From Leptidea sinapis (taxonomy: Eukaryota; Arthropoda; Insecta; Lepidoptera; Pieridae), in the NCBI RefSeq assembly GCF_905404315.1, contig NC_066290.1, forward strand, positions 9,113,453 through 9,177,452: a DNA stretch of 64,000 bases, read 5' to 3'. This document shows, piece by piece, positions 38,270 through 50,487 of the stretch. Position 1 is the first letter of the stretch, and every line of letters starts with the position of its first letter. The translations under genes and the position numbers were made by a program. The notes under the pieces were generated by a model. It searched no databases and was not told the origin of the DNA. It saw only the letters and a program-made list of their open reading frames with translations.

Positions 38270-39735
38270 ATAATTTTGTGCAGTGGCCATTTTGGATTTC
38301 AAATATGAACACTATATCGTTCTCTGCACCCTGGAGAACCTCGAATACAATACCCATAATGTTGTCATCATAATTTTGAGCGGCGGCCATCTTGGATTTG
38401 AAAAATGATCACAAAATCGTTCTCAGCACCCTCGAGAACCTCGGATACGATACCCATATTGTAGTTATCATGCTTTTGAGCGGCGGCCATCTCGGATTTA
38501 AAAATGATCACAAAATCGTTCTCAGCACCCTTGAGAACCTCGAATACGATACCCATAATGTAGTTATCATACTTTTGAGCCGCGGCAATCTTGGATTTGA
38601 AAAATGATCACTAAATCGTTCTCTGCACCCTCGAGAACCTCTGATACGATACCCACAATCTAGTTATCAAATTTTTGAGCGGCGGCCATCTCGGATTTAA
38701 TAATGATCCCAAAATTGCTTTCTGCACCCTCGAGAACCTCGGACACGATATCCATATTGCTGAAAACATAATTGCTTGCGGCAGCCCTCTTGGATTTCAA
38801 AAATGATCACAGAATTGTTCTCTGCACCCTCGAGAAACTTGGACACGATATCCATATTGCTGAAATCGTAATTTTGTGCGGTGGCCATCTTGGATATCAA
38901 AAATGTTCACCAAATCGTTCTCTGCACCCTTGAGAACCTCGGGTACGATATCCATATTGCTGAAATCATAATTTTGTGCGGCGGCCAACTTGGATTTCAA
39001 ATATGAACACTAAATCGTTCTCTGCACCCTCGAGAACATCGAATTCGATACCCATAATGTTGTCATGATAATTTTGAGCGGCGGCCATCTTGGATTTGAA
39101 AAATGATCACAAAATCGTTCTCAGCTCCCTCGAGAACCTCGGATACGATACCCATAATGTAGTTTTCATGCTTTTGAACGGCGGCCATCTCGGATTTAAA
39201 AATGATCACAAAATCGTTCTCAGCACCCTTGAGAACCTCGAATACGATACCCATAATGTAGTTATCATACTTTTGAGCCGCGGCAATCTTGGATTTGAAA
39301 AATGATCACTAAATCGTTCTCTGCACCCTCGAGAACCTCTGATACGATACCCATAATCTAGTTACCAAATTTTTGAGCGGCGGCCATCTCGGATTTAATA
39401 ATGATCCCAAAATTGTTTTCTGCACCCTCGAGAACCTCGGACACGATATCCATATTGCTGAAAACATAATTGCTTGCGGCAGCCCTCTTGGATTTCAAAA
39501 ATGATCACAGAATTGTTCTCTGCACCCTCGAGAACCTCGGACACGATATCCATATTGCTGAAATCATAATTTTGTGCGGTGGCCAACTTACTTTTTAAAA
39601 ATTATCCCAAAATCGTTCTCTGCACCCTCGACAACCTCGGTCACGGTATCCATATTGCTGAAAACATAATTGTTTGCGGCAGCCCTCTTGGATATTAAAT
39701 ATGATCACAAAATTGTTCTCTGCACCCTCGAGAAC
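38270..39735 (+). repeat. 1.47-kb duplicated block, copy 1
   Basis: This is almost identical to 49,022-50,487 at 10,752 bp. Shared rare markers are GTGCAGTGGCCATTTTGG with AACACTATATCG at the left end, AACTTGGACACG, and CAGCTCCCTCGAG. The clearest difference is at 39,378-39,388, where this copy has GCGGCGGCCATC and the other has GCGACGGAAATC. Confidence 0.85.
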
Positions 39736-41530
39736 CTCAGACACGATATCCATATTGCTGAAAACATAATTGTGTGTGGCGGCCATCTTGAATTTCAAAA
39801 ATGATCACAGAATTGTTCTCTGCACCCTCGAGAACCTCGGACACGATATCCACATTGCTGAAAACATAATTGTTTGCTGCAGCCCTCTTGGATTTCAAAA
39901 ATGATCACAGAATTGTTCTCTGCACCCTCGAGAACCTCGGACACGATATCCATATTGCTGAAATCATAATTTTGTGCGGTGGCCAACTTTCTTTTCAAAA
40001 ATTATCCCAAAATCGTTCTCTGCACCCTCGAGAACCTCAGACATGATATCAATATTGCTTAAATCATAATTTTGTGCGGCGACCATCTTCGATATCAAAT
40101 ATGATCCCAAAATCGTTCTCTGCACCCTCGACAACCTCGGTCACGGTATCCATATTGCTGAAAACATAATTGTTTGCGGCAGCCCTCTTGGATATTAAAT
40201 ATGATCACAGAATTGTTCTCTGCACCCTCGAGAACCTCAGACACGATATCCATATTGCTGAAAACATAATTGTGTGTGGCGGCCATCTTGAATTTCAAAA
40301 ATGATCACAGAATTGTTCTCTGCACCCTCGAGAAACTCGGACACGATATCCATCTTGCTGAAATCATAATTTTGTGCGGCGGCCATCTAGGATTTGATCC
40401 CCAAATTGTTGTATGCACCCTTGAGAACCTCGGACACGATATCCACATTGCTGAAAACATAATTGTTTGCTGCAGCCCTCTTGGATTTCAAAAATGATCA
40501 CAGAATTGTTCTCTGCACCCTCGAGAACCTCGGACACGATATCCATATTGCTGAAATCATAATTTTGTGCGGTGGCCAACTAACTTTTCAAAAATGATCC
40601 CAAAATCGTTCTCTGCACCCTAGAGAACCTCGGACATGTTATCCATATTGCTTAAATCATAATTTTGTGCGGCTGCCATCTTCGATATCAAATATGATCA
40701 CAGAATTGTTCTCTGCACCCTCGACAACCTCGGACACGGTATCCATATTGCTGAAAACATAATTTTGTGCGGTGGCCATTTTGGATTTGAAAAATGATCA
40801 CCAAATCGTTCTCTGCACCCTCGAGAATCTAGGCCACGATATCCATATTGATGAAATCATAATTTTGTGCGGCGGCCATCTTGGATTTGAAAAATGATCA
40901 CAAAATCGATCTCAGCACCCTCGAGAACCTCTGATACGATACCCATAATGTAGTTATCATACTTTTGAGCCGCGGCCATCTTGGATTTGAAAAATGATCA
41001 CAAAATCGTTCTCTGCACCCTCGACAACCTCGGTCACGGTATCCATATTGCTGAAAACATAATTGTTTGCGGCAGCCCTCTTGGATATTAAATATGATCA
41101 CAGAATTGTTCTCTGCACCCTCGAGAACCTCAGACACGATATCCATATTGCTGAAAGCATAATTGTGTGTGGCGGCCATCTTGAATTTCAAAAATGATCA
41201 CAGAATTGTTCTCTGCACCCTCGAGAAACTCGGACACGATATCCATATTGCTGAAATCATAATTTTGTGCGGCGGCCATCTAGGATTTGATCCCAAAATT
41301 GTTGTCTGCACCCTCGAGAACCTCGGACACGATTCCCATATTGCTGAAAACATAATTGTTTGCGGCAGCGCTCTTGGATTTCAAAAATGATCACAGAATT
41401 GTTCTCTGCACCCTCGAGAACCTCGGACACGATATCCATATTGCTGAAATCATAATTTTGTGCGGTGGCCAACTTACTTTTCAAAAATGATCCCAAAATC
41501 GTTCTCTGCACCCTCGAGAACCTCGGACAT
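39288..41530 (+). repeat. 2.2-kb duplicated block, copy 1
   Basis: This matches 57,019-59,068, first at 17,731 bp and after about 40,290 at 17,538 bp, because a 193-bp pair of monomers (100+93) is missing in the other copy. Shared markers include GTTTGCTGCAGCC, ATCAATATTGCTT near 40,048 and 57,779, and CAACTTTCTTTTC. Confidence 0.8.
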
Positions 41531-41694
41531 GATATCCATATTGCTTAAATCATAATTTTGTGCGGCGGCCATCTTCGATATCAAATATGATCACAGAATT
41601 GTTCTCTGCACCCTCGAGAACCTCGGACACGATATCCATATTGCTGAAAACATAATTGTGTGTGGCAGCAATCTTGAATTTCGAAAATGATCAC

Positions 41695-43391
41695 AGAATT
41701 GATCTCTGCACCCTCGAGAACCTCGGACACGATATCCATATTGCTGAAATCATAATTTTGTGCGGCGGCCATCTAGGATATCAAATATGATCACAAAATC
41801 GTTCTCTGCACCCTTGAGAACCTCGGACACGATATCCATAATGTTTTCATCATAATTTGGTGCGGCGGTCATCTTGGATTTGAAAAATGTTCACCAAATC
41901 GTTCTCTGCACCCTCGAGAACCTAGGATACGATACCCATAATCTAGTAATCAAACTTTTGAGCAGCGGCCATCTCGGATTTAATAATGATCCCAAAATTG
42001 TTTTCTGCACCCTCGAGAACCTCGGACACAATATCCATATTTCTGAAATCATAATTTTGTGCGGCGGCCATCTTGGATATCAAATATGATCACAAAATCG
42101 TTCTCTGCACCCTTGACAACCTCGGACACGATATGCATATTGCTGAAATCATAATTTTGTGCGGCGGCCATCTTGGATATCAAATATGATCACAAAATCG
42201 TTCTCTGCACCCTTGAGAACCTCGGACACGATATCCATATTGCTAAAATCATAATTTTGTGCGGCGGCCATCTTGGATTTCAAATATGATCACAAAATCG
42301 TTCTCTGCACCCTCGAGAACATCGAATTCGATACCCATAATGTTGTCATGATAATTTTGCGCGGCGGCCATATTGGATTTCAAAAATGATCACAGAATTG
42401 TTCTCTGCCCCCTCGAGAACCTCGGACACGATATCCATATTGCTGAAATCATAATTTTGAGCGGCGGCCATCTTCGATTTGGAAAATGATCAGAAAATCG
42501 TTCTCTGCACCCTCGGGAACCTCGGATACGATACCCATAATGTAGTTATCATAATTTTAAGCGGCGGCCATCTTGGATTTCAAAAGTGATCACAAAATCG
42601 TTCTGTGCACTCTCGAGAACCTCGGATACGATACCCATATTTTTATGATCATAATCTTGCACGGCGGCCATCTTGGATTTGAAAAATGATCACAAAAACG
42701 TTCTCAGCACCCTCTAGAAACTCGGATACGATACCCATAATGTAGTTATCATACTTTTGAGCGGCGGCCATCTTGGATTTGAAAACTAATTACATAATCG
42801 TTCTCTGCACCCTCGAGAACCTCGGGTACGATATCCATAATGTAGTTATCATACTTTTGAGTGGCGGCCATCTTCGATTTGAAAATGATCACAAAATCGT
42901 TCTCTGCATTCTCGAGAACCTCGGATACGATACCCAAATTTGTATGATCATAATCTTGCACGGCGGCCATCTCGGATTTAAAAATGATCCCAAAATTATT
43001 TTCTGCATTCTAGAGAACCTCGGACACGATATCCATATTGCTGAAAACATAATTTTGTGCGGTGGCCATTTTGGATTTGAAAAATGTTCACCAAATCGTT
43101 CTCTGCACCCTCGAGAATCTAGGCCACGATATCCATATTGATGAAATCATAATTTTGTGCGGCGGCCATCTTGGATTTGAAAAATGATCACAAAATCGAT
43201 CTCAGCACCCTCGAGAACCTCTGATACGAAACCCATAATGTTGTTATCATACTTTTGAGCCGCGGCCTTCTTGGATTTAAAAAATGATCACAAAATCGTT
43301 CTCTGCACCCTCGAGAACATCGAATTCGATACCCATAATGTTGTCATGATAATTTTGCGCGGCGGCCATATTGGATTTCAAAAATGATCAC
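41695..43391 (+). repeat. 1,697-bp higher-order unit, first copy
   Basis: This ~17-monomer unit is followed directly by a second copy. Landmark GCATTCTCGAGAACC is at 42,906 and 44,603, exactly 1,697 bp apart. A same-spaced pair at 61,537 and 63,234 lies in the 18.6-kb-distant copy. The right end contains the substituted monomer described separately. Confidence 0.82.
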
Positions 43392-44915
43392 AGAATTGTT
43401 CTCTGCCCCCTCGAGAACCTCGGACACGATATCCATATTGCTGAAATCATAATTTTGTGCGGCGGCCATCTAGGATATCAAATATGAACACAAAATGGTT
43501 CTCTGCACCCTTGAGAACCTCGGACACGATATCCATAATGTTTTCATCATAATTTGGTGCGGCGGTCATCTTGGATTTGAAAAATGTTCACCAAATCGTT
43601 CTCTGCACCCTCGAGAACCTAGGATACGATACCCATAATCTTGTTATCAAACTTTTGAGCAGCGGCCATCTCGCATTTAATAATGATCCCAAAATTGTTT
43701 TCTGCACCCTCGAGAACCTCGGACACAATATCCATATTTCTGAAATGATAATTTTGTGCGGCGGCCATCTTGGATATCAAATATGATCACAAAATCGTTC
43801 TCTGCACCCTTGACAAACTCGGACACGATATGCATATTGCTGAAATCATAATTTTGTGCGGCGGCCATCTTGGATATCAAATATGATCACAAAATCGTTC
43901 TCTGCACCCTTGAGAACCTCGGGCACGATATCCATATTGCTAAAATCATAATTTTGTGCGGCGGCCATCTTGGATTTCAAATATGATCACAAAATCGTTC
44001 TCTGCACCCTCGAGAACATCGAATTCGATACCCATAATGTTGTCATGATAATTTTGCGCGGCGGCCATATTGGATTTCAAAAATGATCACAGAATTGTTC
44101 TCTGCCCCCTCGAGAACCTCGGACACGATATCCATATTGCTGAAATCATAATTTTGAGCGGTGGCCATCTTCGATTTGGAAAATGATCAGAAAATCGTTC
44201 TCTGCACCCTCGGGAACCTCGGATACGATACCCATAATGTAGTTATCATAATTTTAAGCGGCGGCCATCTTGGATTTCAAAAGTGATCGCAAAATCGTTC
44301 TGTACACTCTCGAGAACCTCGGATACGATACCCATATTTTTATGATCATAATCTTGGACAGCGGCCATCTTGGATTTGAAAAATGATCACAAAAACGTTC
44401 TCAGCACCCTCTAGAAACTCGGATACGATACCCATAATGTAGTTATCATACTTTGGAGCGGCGGCCATCTTGGATTTGAAAACTAATTACATAATCGTTC
44501 TCTGCACCCTCGAGAACCTCGGGTACGATATCCATAATGTAGTTATCATACTTTTGAGTGGCGGCCATCTTCGATTTGAAAATGATCACAAAATCGTTCT
44601 CTGCATTCTCGAGAACCTCGGATACGATACCCAAATTTTTATGATCATAATCTTGCACGGCGGCCATCTCGGATTTAAAAATGATCCCAAAATTATTTTC
44701 TGCATTCTAGAGAACCTCGGACACGATATCCATATTGACGAAATCATAATTTTGTGCGGCGGCCATCTTGAATTTGAAAAATGATCACAAAATCGATCTC
44801 AGCACCCTCGAGAACCTCTGATAAGAAACCCATAATGTAGTTATCATACTTTTGAGCCGCGGCCTTCTTGGATTTAAAAAATGATCACAAAATCGTTCTC
44901 TGCACCCTCGAGAAC
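43392..44915 (+). repeat. 1,697-bp higher-order unit, second copy, one monomer shorter
   Basis: This follows the first copy. One monomer (GTGGCCATTTTGG with AAATGTTCACC) is missing near 44,735, where GATATCCATATTGACGAAATC is a fused monomer. Private changes such as TTGCAATAATG-type GCATTTAATAATG (43,674) and CTTGGACAGCGG (44,353) are shared with the copies at 50.8-52.3 and 62.0-63.5 kb. Confidence 0.8.
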
Positions 44916-45123
44916 CTCGGATACGATACCCATAATGTTGTAATCATAATTTTGTGCGGTGGCCAACTTACTTTTCAAAAAAGATCCCAAAATCGTTCTC
45001 TGCACCCTCGAGAACCTCGGACATGATATCCATATTGCTTAAATCATAATTTTGTGCGGCGGCCATCTTGAATTTCGAAAATGATCACAGAATTGTTCTC
45101 TGCACCCTCGAGAACCTCGGACA

Positions 45124-46415
45124 CGATATCCATATTGCTGAAAACATAATTGTGTGTGGCAGCCATATTGAATTTCGAAAATGATCACAGAATTGTTCTC
45201 TGCACCCTCGAGAACCTCGGACACGATATCCATATTGCTGAAATCATAATTTTGTGCGGCGGCCATCTTGGATATCAAATATGATCACAAAATCGTTCTC
45301 TGCACCCTTGAGAACCTCGGACACGATATCCATAATGTTTTCATCATAATTTGGTGCAGCGGTCATCTTGGATTTGAAAAATGTTCACCAAATCGTTCTC
45401 TGCACCCTCGAGAACCTAGGATACGATACCCATAATCTAGTTATCAAACTTTTGAGCAGCGGCGATCTCGGATTTAATAATGATCCCAAAATTGTTTTCT
45501 GCACCCTCGAGAACCTCGGACACAATATCCATATTTCTGAAATCATAATTTTGTGCGGCGGCCATCTTGGATAACAAATATGATCACAAAATCGTTCTCT
45601 GCACCCTCGACAACCTCGGTCACGGTATCCATATTGCTGAAAACATAATTGTTTGCGGCAGCCCTCTTGGATATTAAATATGATCACAGAATTGTTCTCT
45701 GCACCCTCGAGAACCTCAGACACGATATCCATATTGCTGAAAACATAATTGTGTGTGGCAGCCATCTTGAATTTCAAAAATGATCACAGAATTGTTCTCT
45801 GCACCCTCGAGAAACTCGGACACGATATCCATATTGCTGAAATCATAATTTTGTGCGGCGGCCATCTAGGATTTGATCCCAAAATTGTTGTCTGCACCCA
45901 CGAGAACCTCGGACACGATACCCATATTGCTGAAAACATAATTGTTTGCGGCAGCGCTCTTGGATATCAAATATGATCACAAAATCGTTCTCTGCACCCT
46001 CGACAACCTCGGTCACGGTATCCATATTGCTGAAAACATAATTGTTTGCGGCAGCCCTCTTGGATATTAAATATGATCACAGAATCGTTCTCTGCACCCT
46101 AGAGAACCTCGGACATGTTATCCATATTGCTTAAATCATAATTTTGTGCGGCTGCCATCTTATATATCAAATATGATCACAGAATTGATCTCTGCACCCT
46201 CGACAACCTCGGACACGGTATCCATATTGCTGAAAACATAATTTTGTGCGGTGGCCATTTTGGATTTGAAAAATGATCACCAAATCGTTCTCTGCACCCT
46301 CTAGAACCTAGGCCACGATATCCATATTGATGAAATCATAATTTTGTGCGGCGGCCATCTTGGATTTGAAAAATGATCACAAAATCGATCTCAGCACCCT
46401 CGAGAACCTCTGATA
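45124..46415 (+). repeat. 1,292-bp higher-order unit, first copy
   Basis: This ~13-monomer unit is repeated at 46,416-47,707. Both contain the GATCTCGG-to-AACAAATATG order, GGATAACAAATATG (45,570 and 46,862) and a 93-bp monomer with CTGCACCCACGAG. The start is approximate because the boundary monomers belong to the same family. Confidence 0.72.
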
Positions 46416-47707
46416 TGATATCCATATTGCTGAAAGCATAATTGTGTGGGGCAGCCATCTTGAATTTCAAAAATGATCACAGAATTGTTCTCTGCACCCT
46501 CGAGAAACTCGGACACGATATCCATATTGCTGAAATCATAATTTTGTGCGGCGGCCATCTAGGATATCAAATATGATCAGAAAATCGTTCTCTGCACCCT
46601 TGAGAACCTCGGACACGATATCCATAATGTTTTCATCATAATTTGGTGCGGCGGTCATCTTGGATTTGAAAAATGTTCACCAAATCGTTCTCTGCACCCT
46701 CGAGAACCTAGGATACGATACCCATAATCTAGTTATCAAACTTTTGAGCAGCGGCCATCTCGGATTTAATAATGATCCCAAAATTGTTTTCTGCACCCTC
46801 GAGAACCTCGGACACAATATCCATATTTCTGAAATCATAATTTTGTGCGGCGGCCATCTTGGATAACAAATATGATCACAAAATCGTTCTCTGCACCCTC
46901 GACAACCTCGGTCACGGTATCCATATTGCTGAAAACATAATTGTTTGCGGCAGCCCTCTTGGATATTAAATATGATCACAGAATTGTTCTCTGCACCCTC
47001 GAGAACCTCAGACACGATATCCATATTGCTGAAAACATAATTGTGTGTGGCAGCCATCTTGAATTTCAAAAATGATCACAGAATTGTTCTCTGCACCCTC
47101 GAGAAACTCGGACACGATATCCATATTGCTGAAATCATAATTTTGTGCGGCGGCCATCTAGGATTTGATCCCAAAATTGTTGTCTGCACCCACGAGAACC
47201 TCGGGTACGATACCCATATTGCTGAAAACATAATTGTTTGCGGCAGCGCTCTTGGATATCAAATATGATCACAAAATCGTTCTCTGCACCCTCGACAACC
47301 TCGGTCACGGTATCCATATTGCTGAAAACATAATTGTTTGCGGCAGCTCTCTTGGATATTAAATATGATCACAGAATCGTTCTCTGCACCCTAGAGAACC
47401 TCGGACATGTTATCCATATTGCTTAAATCATAATTTTGTGCGGCTGCCATCTTCGATATCAAATATGATCACAGAATTGTTCTCTGCACCCTCGACAACC
47501 TCGGACACGGTATCCATATTGCTGAAAACATAATTTTGTGCGGTGGCCATTTTGGATTTGAAAAATGATCACCAAATCGTTCTCTGCACCCTCGAGAATC
47601 TAGGCCACGATATCCATATTGAAGAAATCATAATTTTGTGCGGCGGCCATCTTGGATTTGAAAAATGATCACAAAATCGATCTCAGCACCCTCGAGAACC
47701 TCTGATA
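46416..47707 (+). repeat. 1,292-bp higher-order unit, second copy
   Basis: This matches the first unit until GATATGATATCC (46,413) parts from GATACGATACCC (47,705). Private changes are CTCGGGTACGATACCC near 47,202 and GGCAGCTCTC near 47,343; the latter also appears at 55,119, linking this unit to the 7,776-bp offset copy. A single copy at the same spacing connects 52,737 and 54,029. Confidence 0.72.
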
Positions 47708-48399
47708 CGATACCCATAATGTAGTTATCATACTTTTGAGCCGCGGCCATCTTGGATTTGAAAAATGATCACAAAATCGTTCTCTGCACCCTCGAGAACC
47801 TCGGACACGATATCCATATTGCTGAAAGCATAATTGTGTGGGGCAGAAATCTTGAATTTCAAAAATGATCACAGAATTGTTCTCTGCACCCTCGAGAAAC
47901 TCGGACACGATATCCATATTGCTGAAAACATAATTTTGTGCGGCGGCCATCTAGGATTTGATCCCAAATTTGTTGTCTGCACCCTCGAGAGCCTCGGACA
48001 CGATACCCATATTGCTGAAAACATAATTGTTTGCGGCAGCGCTCTTGGTTTTCAAAAATGATCACAGAATTGTTCTCTGCACCCTCGAGAACCTCGGACA
48101 CGATATCCATATTGCTTAAATCATAATTTTGTGCGGCGGCCATCTTCGATATCAAATATGATCACAAAATTGTTCTCTGCACCCTCGAGAACCTCGGACA
48201 CGATATCCATATTGCTGAAAACATAATTGTGTGTGGCAGCCATCTTGAATTTCAAAAATGATCACAGAATTGTTCTCTGCACCCTCGAGAACCTCGGACA
48301 CGATATCCATATTGCTGAAATCATAATTTTGTGCGGCGGCCATCTTCGATTTGGAAAATGATCAGAAAATCGTTCTCTGCACCCTCGGGAACCTCGGAC

Positions 48400-49021
48400 A
48401 CGATATCCATAATGTTTTCATCATAATTTGGTGCGGCGGTCATCTTGGATTTGAAAAATGTTCACCAAATCGTTCTCTGCACCCTCGAGAACCTAGGATA
48501 CGATACCCATAATCTAGTTATCAAACTTTTGAGCAGCGGCCATCTCGGATTTAATAATGATCCCAAAATTGTTTTCTGCACCCTCGAGAACCTCGGACAC
48601 AATATCCATATTTCTGAAATCATAATTTTGTGCGGCGGCCATCTTGGATATCAAATATGATCACAAAATCGTTCTCTGCACCCTCGACAACCTCGGTCAC
48701 GGTATCCATATTGCTGAAAACATAATTGTTTGCGGCAGCCCTCTTGGATATTAAATATGATCACAGAATTGTTCTCTGCACCCTCGAGAACCTCAGACAC
48801 GATATCCATATTGCTGAAAACATAATTGTGTGTGGCAGCCATCTTGAATTTCAAAAATGATCACAGAATTGTTCTCTGCACCTTCGAGAAACTCGGACAC
48901 GATATCCATATTGCTGAAATCATAATTTTGTGCGGTGGCCATCTTGGATATCAAAAATGTTCACCAAATCGTTCTCTGCACCCTTGAGAACCTCGGGTAC
49001 GATATCCATATTGCTGAAATC
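48400..49021 (+). repeat. Satellite monomers linking duplicated blocks
   Basis: This contains ordinary monomers in the order GTTTTCATCATAATTTGG, CTAGTTATCAAAC, TTTCTGAAATCAT, GACAACCTCGGTCACGG, then CTTCGAGAAACTCGG. The first half matches 46,615-46,860 at a 1,785-bp offset. It bridges the 5.3-kb block and the 1.47-kb block. Confidence 0.6.
48882..48898 (+). other. CENP-B-box-like site
   Basis: Same TTCGAGAAACTCGGA string, here in the linking segment at 48.4-49.0 kb. The aligned monomers near 45,820, 47,100 and 53,080 have CTCGAGAAACTCGG, so this copy has a C-to-T change that improves the match. Confidence 0.35.
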
Positions 49022-50487
49022 ATAATTTTGTGCAGTGGCCATTTTGGATTTCAAATATGAACACTATATCGTTCTCTGCACCCTGGAGAACCTCGAATAC
49101 AATACCCATAATGTTGTCATCATAATTTTGAGCGGCGGCCATCTTGGATTTGAAAAATGATCACAAAATCGTTCTCAGCACCCTCGAGAACCTCGGATAC
49201 GATACCCATATTGTAGTTATCATGCTTTTGAGCGGCGGCCATCTCGGATTTAAAAATGATCACAAAATCGTTCTCAGCACCCTTGAGAACCTCGAATACG
49301 ATACCCATAATGTAGTTATCATACTTTTGAGCCGCGGCAATCTTGGATTTGAAAAATGATCACTAAATCGTTCTCTGCACCCTCGAGAACCTCTGATACG
49401 ATACCCACAATCTAGTTATCAAATTTTTGAGCGGCGGCCATCTCGGATTTAATAATGATCCCAAAATTGCTTTCTGCACCCTCGAGAACCTCGGACACGA
49501 TATCCATATTGCTGAAAACATAATTGCTTGCGGCAGCCCTCTTGGATTTCAAAAATGATCACAGAATTGTTCTCTGCACCCTCGAGAAACTTGGACACGA
49601 TATCCATATTGCTGAAATCGTAATTTTGTGCGGTGGCCATCTTGGATATCAAAAATGTTCACCAAATCGTTCTCTGCACCCTTGAGAACCTCGGGTACGA
49701 TATCCATATTGCTGAAATCATAATTTTGTGCGGCGGCCAACTTGGATTTCAAATATGAACACTAAATCGTTCTCTGCACCCTCGAGAACATCGAATTCGA
49801 TACCCATAATGTTGTCATGATAATTTTGAGCGGCGGCCATCTTGGATTTGAAAAATGATCACAAAATCGTTCTCAGCTCCCTCGAGAACCTCGGATACGA
49901 TACCCATAATGTAGTTTTCATGCTTTTGAACGGCGGCCATCTCGGATTTAAAAATGATCACAAAATCGTTCTCAGCACCCTTGAGAACCTCGAATACGAT
50001 ACCCATAATGTAGTTATCATACTTTTGAGCCGCGGCAATCTTGGATTTGAAAAATGATCACTAAATCGTTCTCTGCACCCTCGAGAACCTCTGATACGAT
50101 ACCCATAATCTAGTTACCAAATTTTTGAGCGACGGAAATCTCGGATTTAATAATGATCCCAAAATTGTTTTCTGCACCCTCGAGAACCTCGGACACGATA
50201 TCCATATTGCTGAAAACATAATTGCTTGCGGCAGCCCTCTTGGATTTCAAAAATGATCACAGAATTGTTCTCTGCACCCTCGAGAACCTCGGACACGATA
50301 TCCATATTGCTGAAATCATAATTTTGTGCGGTGGCCAACTTACTTTTTAAAAATTATCCCAAAATCGTTCTCTGCACCCTCGACAACCTCGGTCACGGTA
50401 TCCATATTGCTGAAAACATAATTGTTTGCGGCAGCCCTCTTGGATATTAAATATGATCACAAAATTGTTCTCTGCACCCTCGAGAAT
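49022..50487 (+). repeat. 1.47-kb duplicated block, copy 2
   Basis: This is the partner of 38,270-39,735. The right end is sharp: identity with copy 1 stops after 50,486, while identity with 43,098 onward begins at 50,467, so the join lies within those 20 bp. Three clustered substitutions occur near 50,132-50,137. Confidence 0.85.
50467..50487. other. Example of the conserved GTTCTC-N9-GAGAAC dyad, at a recombination join
   Basis: In most monomers GTTCTC at positions 13-18 is followed nine bases later by its reverse complement GAGAAC at 28-33. Here the second arm reads GAGAAT. This instance is also the 20-bp interval in which identity switches from the 39.7-kb source to the 43.1-kb source. 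Confidence 0.6.

Larger units (their letters stand above)
40610..45369 (+). repeat. 4.76-kb duplicated segment, copy 1
   Basis: This matches 59,241-64,000 at a constant 18,631 bp with few substitutions, including both 1,697-bp units. The alignment is still running at the window end, so the true length is greater. One ~89-bp stretch (43,319-43,407) is clearly different while the flanks are near-identical. Confidence 0.88.
43110..48399 (+). repeat. 5.3-kb duplicated segment, copy 1
   Basis: This matches 50,479-56,175. The offset is 7,369 bp to about 45,550, then 7,269 bp to about 46,415, 7,369 bp again to about 46,880, and 7,776 bp from about 46,950 on. The first two steps are single-monomer losses on opposite sides; the last is a four-monomer gain in the other copy. 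It contains the 1,292-bp tandem unit. Confidence 0.78.

Noticed and set aside
42773..43141. 122-codon plus-strand open frame (also at 61,404-61,772)
   Set aside because: It reads through several monomers kept in frame by 99-bp units. The peptide repeats a GHLGF...CTLENLG pattern seen throughout and there is no promoter, intron or codon signature.
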